A stretch of 64,000 bases of DNA from Pelagomonas calceolata (taxonomy: Eukaryota; Sar; Pelagophyceae; Pelagomonadales; Pelagomonadaceae): NCBI GenBank assembly GCA_918797485.1, contig CAKKNE010000005.1, positions 310,001-374,000 on the forward strand, written 5' to 3'. Numbering within the stretch: position 1 is the first letter of the stretch; each line of letters starts with the position of its first letter. Under the pieces are notes generated by a model. That model ran no database searches and was not told the origin of the DNA. It worked only from the letters and a program-made list of their open reading frames with translations. Of this stretch, positions 20,657-29,534 are shown piece after piece. A program made the translations under genes and the position numbers.

Positions 20657-21121
20657 ATGCTCTGCGTCCTCACGAACGCCTGGACGAGTTCATCTACGGA
20701 GGCGTTCCAGGACATGGTCCGGGAGCCGTACTCATCGAAGAACCCCCTCCTGAACCGGAAGAACGCGACGTACAAGCCCTTCATCGACCGCGCGGAAAAG
20801 AGCGGCGTCGAGCTCTTCTTCACGGAGTGCTCGTCTGTTGTGGAGTCTTCCCACGACGCCAAACCCGAACGGGACCTCGCCAAGGTGCAACGGGACCTGG
20901 CGAGCGACGCCTGGTCGGACATCATATGGTGTGGCAAGACGCCGATACAATGCGCGCGGGACCTCGGGCTTCTTGAGGAAGGGGGTTCTGGTGTCGCGCT
21001 GGCGGGCGTGCCGCTCAACGCGCCCCAGCGCACAAACGGGCGGACGCACTGGCCCGTCGCGGCCGCGGGCTCGAGTATTCCTCGCAAGGACGCCTACGAC
21101 GCCGTGTTTAACATTCAGTAG
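20657..21121 (+). CDS. hypothetical protein, 154 residues
   Basis: Starts MLCVLTNAWTSSSTEAFQDMV and ends VFNIQ. Mixed alpha/beta composition with conserved-looking segments (YKPFIDRAEKSGVELFFTE, WSDIIWCGKTPIQCARDLGLL). No signal peptide, membrane helix or known motif. It may be the second half of the gene that starts at 20173 if an intron was missed. The 3' end converges on the MYND gene within a few bases. Confidence 0.5.
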   Translation: MLCVLTNAWTSSSTEAFQDMVREPYSSKNPLLNRKNATYKPFIDRAEKSGVELFFTECSSVVESSHDAKPERDLAKVQRDLASDAWSDIIWCGKTPIQCARDLGLLEEGGSGVALAGVPLNAPQRTNGRTHWPVAAAGSSIPRKDAYDAVFNIQ

Positions 21122-21124
21122 TTA

Positions 21125-21976
21125 CTATTCGGCGCTCGTGCGGAGGTGCGTCCCCGCCTTTTCGCTCCGGATCGGCGCGCAGACCGCCTTGTGGAGTTTC
21201 CAGTCGCGGCGCTGGCATATAACAGAGCAATATTTTGCGACTTTGCAGACCCCACAGCGCAGCGTCGCGTCCTTGCTGCAAGTTGATGAGGAGCAGACAC
21301 CTAACACGCGCGGCGCCGGCGGCGGCCGCGGCGCCTCGTCGGGCGTCGCGCGGCGGTAGATGCCTGGCTTCTCGTTCTCGTCGACGTCGTCGCCGCCGAG
21401 CGGATTCAGCGTGACCAAGTCGTCGTTCGCTTCTGGTTGCATCGTCGTGAAGTCGAACGAGACGCCGCCGTCGTCCCTTTCGGAAACGCGCATGGCGGGC
21501 AGCGCGCCGGCGTGGTCGACCGGCGACGGGGGCGACCCCTGCTCCGCATCATCAATCTTGTCCCACTTGTCGTAGTTCGTCAGCGGCGCGGGCGCCGGTG
21601 CGGGTGCCTCAGCTGCCTCTGTCGTAGTTTCAATGAGCTGAGGCGGCGCCGACGATGACGACGACGATGCCGGCGCGGCCGCGCTCGCGACGGGCGCCGG
21701 CGCCGGCGCCGGTGGCGCCGAGGCACGCGGCGCGGCCGCCGCGAGCGCCGCGCGGCGCGGCCGCCGCGGCACGGGCAATTTCGCGTCCGCGACCTCCGGC
21801 AGCTTTGGGTCATAATCAGGATCCTCGTCGGCCGTGTCGACGCTCTGGAAGTCGTCGTCCGTGTAGTCCTCGGGGTCCACGAAGTCGTCCTCGTAGCCGT
21901 CGTCGTCGCTGTCGTCGGCGTCGTCGTCGTTATGGGCCGTGGGTAGCGCGGCCGCGAGCGCCGCCATGGCTGGCAC
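21125..21976 (-). CDS. MYND-finger protein with acidic N-terminus
   Basis: 283 residues. Residues 14-60 are strongly acidic (DDDADDSDDDGYEDDF...). Residues 70-130 are Ala/Pro/Ser low complexity. NYDKWDKIDD follows near residue 135. The C-terminus (about residues 228-268) is a MYND-type zinc finger: CSSSTCSKDATLRCGVCKVAKYC, then CQRRDWKLHKAVC, with seven or more Cys/His ligands spaced as in the family. MYND fingers mostly bind proline-rich peptides. Partners are unknown. Confidence 0.7.
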   Translation of the reverse strand: MPAMAALAAALPTAHNDDDADDSDDDGYEDDFVDPEDYTDDDFQSVDTADEDPDYDPKLPEVADAKLPVPRRPRRAALAAAAPRASAPPAPAPAPVASAAAPASSSSSSAPPQLIETTTEAAEAPAPAPAPLTNYDKWDKIDDAEQGSPPSPVDHAGALPAMRVSERDDGGVSFDFTTMQPEANDDLVTLNPLGGDDVDENEKPGIYRRATPDEAPRPPPAPRVLGVCSSSTCSKDATLRCGVCKVAKYCSVICQRRDWKLHKAVCAPIRSEKAGTHLRTSAE

Positions 21977-22130
21977 CGGGGTCTCGATCGTCTGGCTCTG
22001 TGGCAGCTAGCGTTCGATCGTCCGGGTCCGCCGCCGAAGCCAGGCGGAGGACTCCAAGGAAACGACCGCTAGCCCGTCAGCAGCGATTTAAAGTCGATTT
22101 GAGCGCGCGAGACGTCGACGCTCGAAAAGT

Positions 22131-22150
22131 CTAGTGTGTCGCTACACTAG
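22131..22150. promoter_or_regulatory. CTAG-type palindrome
   Basis: CTAGTGT, GTCGCT, ACACTAG: a perfect 7-bp inverted repeat between the divergent MYND gene (-) and glycosyltransferase-like gene (+), 154 and 151 bp from the two starts. Confidence 0.4.
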
Positions 22151-22286
22151 CCATACCTGGAACAGGCGGCGCAGCGCACCACCGACGAGCACCTGGGGCT
22201 GCCCCACGGCACCAAAAAGCTCGCCAACGTAGCTTACGCACCGATTCCGGGACGACTGCGGGCCGTGCTGGGAGCAACCAGCAGCA

Positions 22287-22295
22287 GGGGCTGCC
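22287..22295. promoter_or_regulatory. GGGGCWGCCCC-type motif
   Basis: GGGGCTGCC, 5 bp before the preferred start codon at 22301; a perfect GGGGCTGCCCC lies further up at 22195-22205. Confidence 0.35.
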
Positions 22296-22300
22296 ATGCG

Positions 22301-24059
22301 ATGATGCGACCCCTCGCCTGGCTGCTCCCATGGGCAGCACAAGCCGTCGACTGGTGCCCCGACGCCCTCTTCACAAAACCGCCGCCGCCGCTGTCGCTGC
22401 CCGTGTTTTTGTCCGCGCCCGCGACGACGCCACGCAGCAGCGAAGTCGCGTTCCAAGTCTCAATAGGCGGCTCGGTCGTCGACGCGGCCACGGCCTTCTC
22501 CGTGAAGCACGCTATTGGTGAAGACGCGCGCGACGCCTTGGTCGAGGCCGCGCACGCGCGCGAAGCTAGAGGCGCGCCCGTGGCCCGAGCCGTTGTGATT
22601 ACGAGCGAGCACGCGGACTGGGCTTTACAAAGGCCGGGGACGCTGCTGGTGCTTGTCGGAAAGGAGATGGACTGTGCACGGGCGGCTCACCAAAGCGCGT
22701 CGGGCCTCGCGGTCGCTCGTGACGGAAGACGAGGCGCTCGAGAAGCCTCACTCATCGAAGGGAGCGTGGTCGTCGTCGCTACTCAATCTGCACCACAATT
22801 GAGTTTGAATGAGGTCCTCGCCGAGCACGAGCGCATCCGGCACGCGCGGGGCGGCGACGGTTCGTTTGGTGTGGCCATTCCCGACATCTCTGGAGATAGC
22901 GCCCTGGCCTTTCCATCAAGCTTTTATCGGGAGACGAGACCGCTAAGTTTTACCGCGCATGGTGGGCCGTCGCGCACCTATTCGACGACGTTCAGGAAGA
23001 GGACCCGCCGGAAACGCCGCTCAGCTGTGCTGAAACATGTCCCGACATAGCCGTCGTCGTCTACCACCAGGGCGAGGATGACGCCCACAAGAGGCACGTT
23101 TTTGAAATCTCGCGAGCTGTGGTAAGGGGGTTAAGGGCGCTGGGCCTACGAGCACGTTTGACGATTGCGTCGACGCCTCGCAGGGCTGCGCCTTTCGTGA
23201 CCACGAGAGGCGCATCCACCTCGCGACGCACAACCTGCAGGTGTTCCTCGACCTGGCGACGATGGCGCCACTGATGCTGAAGAGGGGGGACTTCCTGCCC
23301 CGCTTTTCAATGGACGTGGCCTTCAACTTCGAGTACGTGCCTAACGTAATAAATGCGACGGAAGTGGCGGAGGCTTCATCCCAAAAAACGGACCACGTCC
23401 AGAACGCTCATGGGTCCTTCGCCACGGCCGTTGCCCTAGCTACCCTAAAAAAGGCGGCGCGCGTCTGGGACTACTCGCTCGCGAACGTCGAACCCCTCTC
23501 GACGTTAACGCGTGTGGAACACGTGCCGCTGGGCTGGTCGACGGCCTGGCGGCCCCATCGTGACCTATCGAGGTTGATCCAAGACAAGGACATCCCTATT
23601 TTATTTTATGGTACGTTGACATCCAGAAGGAAGCGCACCCTCCAAATGTTGCGGAGCAACGACCTGCCCATCTTCCATGCCAACGCCCAAACCGACGGCA
23701 CTTTTGCGCCGGCCTTGGATGCCTTGATCCTGAGCGCCGCCATCGTCTTGGACTTAAAGGCCTTCGACTCGACAAAAACGCGCGAGTGGAAGATGCCTAG
23801 GTTGGCTAAATTACTTGCGGCGGGCGCCTTCGTCGTGAGCGAGGGCGCGTGTGGTGTGGAGCACCAGTGTGCGGCGTATGCGGAGGGCGTCGTCTTCACG
23901 GACGACCTGGTGGAGACGTTACAATATTATATGGAGCGGCCCGTGGAACGGGCGCGCGTCGCCGCGCGCGGGAAGGCGTTGTTCGAGGCGCGGACTTTTG
24001 GAAGGGTGCTCCGGGGGCCCGTGGAACGGTGGCTTAACAATGTGACTCTGTATTTAAGG
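22301..24059 (+). CDS. secretory glycosyltransferase-like protein, frame breaks
   Basis: The start at 22301 gives a signal peptide (MMRPLAWLLPWAAQA). The reading then runs in three frames: 22301 to about 22915, about 22915-23145 (DETAKFYRAWWAVAHLFDDV..., IAVVVYHQGEDDAHKRHVFEISR) and about 23145-24059. The last part (PILFYGTLTSRRKRTLQMLR..., KTREWKMPRLAKLLAAGAFVVSE, YAEGVVFTDDLVETLQYYMERPVERARVAARGKALFEARTF) matches the C-terminal nucleotide-sugar half of GT-B transferases such as the CgeB/group-1 type. Two single-base shifts explain the breaks better than introns. The true stop is unclear because the frame stays open into the convergent C2 gene. Confidence 0.6.
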
Positions 24060-25512
24060 TGCCCGGTAGGCGTAGGCCGACACCTCGACGCTGCCGAGGG
24101 CGGTCCGGTGTCTGTACAAAAAGTCCTCGGGCCCCGCCGCCCGCCGCTCGGGTTCTACGCTAAACCAGGACTTCTCGACGAGCGGCCGCGGCGCGCCGAG
24201 CGAGAACTCCGGGCGCGCGCCGAGGTCGACGACGCAGCCCCCGAGGAGCGAGTCGGCCATGTACGTATTGCGCGAGTAGAACAGCAATTTGACCGTCGTC
24301 GCGCCGCGAGCCTCGAAGGTGAGCTCCTCGTTCCAGCAGGGCGACGTCGTCCGCCGCCGGCACGCCGTCTCGCGCGTCTGATCTCCATAAACCGCCCGCA
24401 CGTAGGGGTGCGTCGCGCCGACGGCCTCAAACCCATAGCCGCCCCCAAACAGCCGCCGCGCGCGGTGCACCTTGACCACGAGTTTGTTCTTGCTCTCGTC
24501 CGGCGCGCGCGAGACTTCGACGTCGACTTGTTCGGAATCGATGGTCTCCTCGAAGCAGCTCGGCAGGAGGCAGCCCGCGGGCTCGTCGTCGACGACGACC
24601 ACTCTGACCGGAGTTTCGCGCTGCTTCTTCGCCGAGAGCCGCTGCCGTCGCGGCCTGTGTGGAAATCAAAATTTTACGGCACGTTCTGAATCGTCGCGTC
24701 GTCCTTCACGCCATCGACGCGACGCCTGATCGATGGCGTGGCGATGTCGGTTCCTCACCGCTCGACGGAGCCAGCGCGGCCACGTCATTGCCGAGAATGA
24801 CGTAGTGAGCACCTGACGCACTGGTTGATTTCCACACAGGCCGCGGCTTGCGCGTCTGCTCGAGCCGGTCGCGCGCCGCGGCGGCGGCTTGCACCTGGGG
24901 CCGCGCGGCCTCGGGCGCGACGAGGCCCGGCGGCGACGTCGGCGGCGTCGGCGTCGCAGGTGGCGCGAACGTCGCGTCCTCGAAGACGGCCGCCAGGAAC
25001 GGCGTCGCCGCGGCCTCCTCGCGCTTCCGCCGCTCCAGCGCCCGCTCGGTCGCCTTGAGCTGCTCGCGCAGCAGCGCGAGCTCGGCGTCGTCGTCGTCGT
25101 CGTCCTCTTTTTCCGCTTCCGGCGGCGCGCCCTCTTCGTCCGGCGGCGGCCGCGGCGCGCGCGCGCAGCAGACGCGTTCCGCGGCCGGCCGCGCGGCGGC
25201 GCTGTCGAAGCCCAGCAGCGTGTTTGCGAGGGGCGACCCGCTGCGGGTGGGCTTCGCCTCCTCGGTGACGACGTGCGTCTCGACGGCGGGGCGGTTCGTC
25301 GCGGGGGCGAGGGGCGGGCGCTCCATTTCCTTGTCGTCGGGACCGCCCGGGGCAGTGTCTTTTTGTTGTTGGGCCTCGGTGGGGCTGCTACCACACACAG
25401 CTCGAAGGTGCGTCCTGCGGCTGCCGCGGTGATGGCGTATGGGGGCAGGCGGGTCGAACGTGCGCTTGCGTCCCAGGAGAGCCACGCCGGGCGCGAGATC
25501 CGCCTTTGACAA
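24054..25512 (-). CDS. C2-domain protein
   Basis: 421 residues from exons 25512-24848 and 24654-24054. The N-terminal half is low complexity with acidic (EKEDDDDDDAE) and coiled-coil stretches (LALLREQLKATERALERRKREE). Residues about 260-400 form a C2 fold: VDVEVSRAPDESKNKLVVKVHRARRL, THPYVRAVYGDQTRET, PCWNEELTF and SLLGGCVVDL. Acidic Ca2+ ligands look incomplete (THPYV rather than SDPYV), so lipid or protein binding may be Ca2+-independent. The introner intron joins TRK to PRRQRL in phase 2 with a GC donor. An internal start at MERPPLAPA is possible. Confidence 0.75.
24655..24847 (-). mobile_element. introner element c (intron), 185-bp element, GC donor
   Basis: Element 24655-24839 between duplications GTCGCGGC and GCCGCGGC (7/8). 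The interior holds an 11-bp inverted repeat CACGCCATCGA / TCGATGGCGTG. On the gene strand the first copy begins GC, giving a GC-AG intron of 193 nt that restores the frame in phase 2. It is the longest copy and shares its right half with copy a. Confidence 0.92.
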
Positions 25513-25610
25513 AACACGGCCCCTTGCGCGTTCGGGTTCGGGTTTTGTGCCCGGAGGTACAGAGATAGGTACAGGTTAAAAAGAGCACATTATAAACACA
25601 GCCTGAGGAC

Positions 25611-28033
25611 TCATTTCTTCATGACGTTCCGCTGGAGCCACTCCAGCGCGCCCGCCTGCCACCCGACCGGCATGCCGAACACGGATCCGGGCGCGGCGTC
25701 CTCGATCCGCGTCGCGAGGCGCACGCCCTGGTCGATGGCGCGCTTGGCGTCCAACTCGCCGGCGTGCTCGGCACCGCCGATGGCATACACTGGAAATTTT
25801 GGATCATTCCGGAGCTCGCGGAACAAGTCGTCGACGGACGTCTGGCCCGCGCAGAGCACGACGTCCGTCACGTCGAGGACGCGCTCCGCGCCGGCCACTT
25901 CGATGCGGAAACCGTCGGCCTCGACTCGTTTATACGTCACGCCGCGCAGGAAGTCGACGCCGCGCTGGCGCAGCGCCTTGCGGTGAATCCAGCCCGTCGT
26001 CTTGCCCAATCCGGCGCCGAGCGGCGTCGCCTTGCGCTGGAGCAAGTACACAGTCCGCGGCGGCGCCACATTCGATGGCTCAGCTAAACCCGAGCCGCGC
26101 GGCGCGGTGTCGACGCCTGTGTGGAGATCAAATTGTCGCGGTGCTTCGAATGAGCGTACCCAACACATTGGTTGCTTTCTACACAGGTCGACGCCCCACT
26201 CGCCGTAGAAGTCGTCGCCCGAGCGGTGCGTGAGGAACTCGGACACGTCGAATCCAATCCCGCCCGCGCCGACGACGGCGACGCGCGGGCCGACTTTTGT
26301 CGCGCCCGAGAGCACGTCGGCGTACGAGTGGACGCGGACGTTCGCCGACGACGCGAGGCCCTCGACGACCCGCGGCCGCACGCCCGTCGACACCACTACC
26401 CTATCAAAGTCTTTCACGGTCGACGCATCCACATACGTATTCAACCGCACATCCACAGAATGCACGTCGAGCATCGTGCGAAAGTAGCGCAGCGTCTCCC
26501 AGAACTCCTCTTTGCCCGGCACCGCCGCGGCCAGCAGGAACTGGCCGCCCACCCGTTCCGATTGCTCGAACAGCGTCACGCGGTGGCCCCGTTCACCGAG
26601 AGCGCACGCCGCGCTCAAGCCCGCCGGCCCGGCGCCGACGACGGCAACCTTCAGAGGCGTCGCCGTCCTCGTCAACTCGAGCGACGTCTCGTGGCCGGCG
26701 CGCGGGTTGACCTGTGTGGATATCGAATTTCGGGCGCCCCACGCCATCGACGCGACGTCATCCTCGTAATTGCGTCTGCTCGACGGCGTTCACTGTTTGA
26801 TTTCCACGCAGGGCTTCACCAGGCACGACACGGGCATCATCTTGAAGGTATGATCTAAACAAGCCTGGTTGCAGGCAATGCACGTATTGATCTCATCCTC
26901 CCTTCCATGAAAGGCCTTCTCGATAATGCTAGAGTCGGCGAGGAAGGGCCGCGCCATGGAAACGACGTCCGCACCTTGCTCCAGCACGTCTTCGCACGTT
27001 TCGGCGCTGTTGATGCGGTTCGTGGCGCACATGAGCGGTGCTTGCCCGTACTTTGATAACAAAGCTTCTCGCACATTAGTAGTCGCAAACGCGAACGCAC
27101 CTCTAGGAACACAAGTGGCGATCGTCGGCACCCTAGCTTCGTGCCAGCCGATGCCCGTGTTGAGGATGTCCACACCACAAGCATCCAACAAATGAGCTAG
27201 CTCGACGACCTCGCCGAAGGCCATGCCGTTTTCAACTAATTCCAGCATGGACAGCCGGAAGACCACCGCAAAGTCCGGGCCCGCGGCTTTTCTTACGGCT
27301 TGTACCACGTCTAGAGCTAAACGACTCCGGTTCTCGAAGGACCCGCCATACGCATCTCCCCGTTGATTCGTGCGCTCGGCCAGGAACTCGTTTATCAGAT
27401 AACCCTCCGAGCCCATGATCTCCACACCGTCGTAGCCGCAGCTCCTCGCTGCGCTGCCGTGCGCGCAAAGTCGTCTATAGTAGATTGTACGTCTTTTTCT
27501 GACAAAGCCCGCGGCGTGACCACGTTAATTGGTGCCTTCTTCTTGGACGGAGCGACGGCGAAGGGGTGGTAGGCGTACCGTCCCGCGTGTAGTATTTGCA
27601 AGGCGATCTTACCGTTGTTCTCGTGGACCGCATCAGTAACGACTTTGTGCTCCTCGGCCTCGGCTACAGTCGACATCTTGCCCGCGAGCGGCAGCACCCA
27701 GCCTTCCCTATTGGGAGCCACGCCTCCGGTAACAATGAGTCCAGCACCGCCTTTCGCGCGTTCCGCGTAGAACGCGGCCATTTCTTTGAGGCCTCTGTGC
27801 TCTTCCAAGCCGGTGTGCATCGAGCCCATCAAAGACCGGTTCCTGATTTCAAGGCCGCACGGCAAGGTGAGGGGACTGAACAAGCTGAGTGCGTGGCGTG
27901 CGGCTGCTCCGCGGTCGAGGAGCAGAAGGGCGCGTCGTCGTCGTCGCTGCGCGGCAGGGCGGAGAGCGGCCTCGCCGTTGCGCGCCGGCCGCCGACGGCG
28001 GCGAGGCGGCGGAGCATTGTCGACTATCGACAA
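25611..28033 (-). CDS. 2,4-dienoyl-CoA reductase, FadH type (OYE barrel + FAD/NAD(P) domain)
   Basis: Three exons, with introns 26712-26819 and 26117-26194. The N-terminal half is an old-yellow-enzyme FMN barrel (LILQILHAGRYAYHPF-like region, YDGVEIMGSEGYLINEFL). Next come the iron-sulphur cysteines CIACNQACLD ... CLVNPRA. The C-terminal half is FAD/NAD(P)-binding (VAVVGAGPAGLSAACALGERG, VAVVGAGGIGFDVSEFL). This is the bacterial FadH layout, which reduces dienoyl-CoA in unsaturated fatty-acid breakdown. One base appears missing near 27440 between DDFARTA and SCGYDGVEIM. The first 55 residues are basic and may target an organelle. Confidence 0.88.
26117..26194 (-). mobile_element. introner element d (intron), 70-bp element, GC donor
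   Basis: Element 26117-26186 between perfect 8-bp duplications GTCGACGC (26109-26116, 26187-26194). On the gene strand the copy reads GCGTCGAC, so the intron (78 nt) would start with GC. It is a multiple of three without stops, so retention would add 26 residues. Confidence 0.92.
26712..26819 (-). mobile_element. introner element e (intron), 100-bp element
   Basis: Element 26712-26811; diverged duplications GTGAAGCC and GTCAACCC (6/8). Splicing from GT at 26819 to AG at 26712 (108 nt, phase 0) restores the family-conserved CLVNPRA next to the FeS cysteines. A donor inside the terminal repeat would insert four residues there. Confidence 0.95.
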
Positions 28034-28376
28034 ATTCTGGGGCTAAAAGTGAGGCCTCCGCGTTTTTGGCGTGCAGTTTCGCTGTCCCGGGCACTCGGAT
28101 GCAGCGATGCTTCTACAAAGCGCGCGTCAGCACGCTGAACAAACGGCTGTGGCGAGCAGCAATCTGACCAAGGTCTTACCAAAAAAATAATTGCAAGACG
28201 AGCTAGCGGTGTAAGCCACTAGCAAAGGAGACAACAGAGCCTTCGTACCGCACAAATCGGTTGCCGACGCCTCCTCGAGCGGCTGGAACGATGCGCGTCC
28301 CCGATTGCATCGCCGCCACTCACACTGCAGGCTGGGCAAGGTGACGCGCCGGAGAAGTGCTTCACAGGCAAGCTAC
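28034..28376. other. divergent promoter region
   Basis: About 340 bp between the FadH-type gene (-) and homoserine dehydrogenase (+). It contains the CTAG-type motif at 28203-28222 and an A-rich run near 28180. Confidence 0.5.
28203..28222 (+). promoter_or_regulatory. CTAGCGG...CACTAG motif, copy A
   Basis: CTAGCGG, TGTAAG, C, CACTAG; 20 bp, 155 bp upstream of the start at 28377. Confidence 0.5.
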
Positions 28377-29534
28377 ATGCACAGGTTATTGTGCGCATTG
28401 CTCCTGACCACTGCTGCAGCGGTTGACACGGACAAGACCTGTGCATCAGACGATTGCATGGCTGCAAAACAAGTGCCAGTCGCACTCCTCGGCGTCGGCG
28501 GCGTCGGCCGCGCGTTAGTGGAGGCGCTGGTCGGCGCGCGGACGCACCATAAAGATGTGTACGGTCTGCGCTTCGACGTGAAAGTGCTAGCGGACTCGTC
28601 GGGCTACCTCGCTGGCGACCTCGACGACGCGCAGCTGCAAAGCGCCGCGGCCGCGAAAGCCGATGGAAAGAAGTTGCCAGGGGCCACCAAAGGCGACGTT
28701 GATAAAGCCGTCGCGTCGTTGGGTGAAGGTGCTTTGGTCGTGGACGTCACGGCCTCAGGATCAACGACACCTCTACTCATCGAAGCCTTGAAACGGGGCC
28801 AGAAGGTCGTGAGCGCTAATAAAAAGCCGTTTTCTTCGGACCAAGCTGCTTACGATGCATTAGTTGGCCATCCGATCCGGCACAACAACGTGCGACACGA
28901 AAGTACGGTGGGCGCCGGTCTACCCGCAATCGCCGCTCTCAATCGACTGTCCATGGCCGACGACAAGGTCAGAAAGATCGCCGGAACGTTCTCGGGAACG
29001 CTGGGCTTCGTCATGAGCGGGCTCGAGGCCGGGCGGCCCTTCTCCGAAGTTGTGCTGGAGGCGAAGGCCAAAGGCTACACGGAGCCGGATCCTAGAGATG
29101 ATCTAGGTGGTGTAGATGTGGCGCGGAAAGCATTAATCTTGGCGCGGGGGCTGGGCTGGCGGCTCGAGTTGAGTGACGTGAACGTCGAGCCATTGTACCC
29201 TCCAGAGATGGCCTCATTAACGGTCGACGACTTCATGGCGAAGCTGCCGTCGCTTGATGAAGATTTCGCGAAACGAGCGAAGGAGGCCAAAGCGCGGGGC
29301 GAGGCGTTGCGCTACGCGGCGACGGTCGAAGACGGGCGACTGACCGTCGGTCTGGTGTCGGTGTCAACAAGTTCACCGCTAGGATCACTATCGGGCACGG
29401 ACAACCTCGTGGAGTACTACACGACGTGGTACGACCCGTCTCCGCTGGTCGTGCGCGGCGCTGGCGCGGGCGGGCGCGCGGCGCTGCAGGGGCATTGGCG
29501 GACATGGTTGGCGTCCGTTTAACTTAGGTTTGAT
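28377..29534 (+). CDS. homoserine dehydrogenase, late frame break
   Basis: Catalyses NAD(P)H-dependent reduction of aspartate semialdehyde to homoserine (Thr/Met/Ile pathway). The start [15 protein letters not shown] gives a presequence. Residues 34-50 are the Rossmann site [18 protein letters not shown]. Catalytic-core signatures follow: [32 protein letters not shown] and [19 protein letters not shown]. The aspartokinase domain is absent, so it is monofunctional. The annotated frame ends oddly at 29522, whereas the next frame over the G/C run at 29475-29485 gives the expected C-terminus [14 protein letters not shown] with a stop at 29534. That is a textbook single-base shift. Confidence 0.9.
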
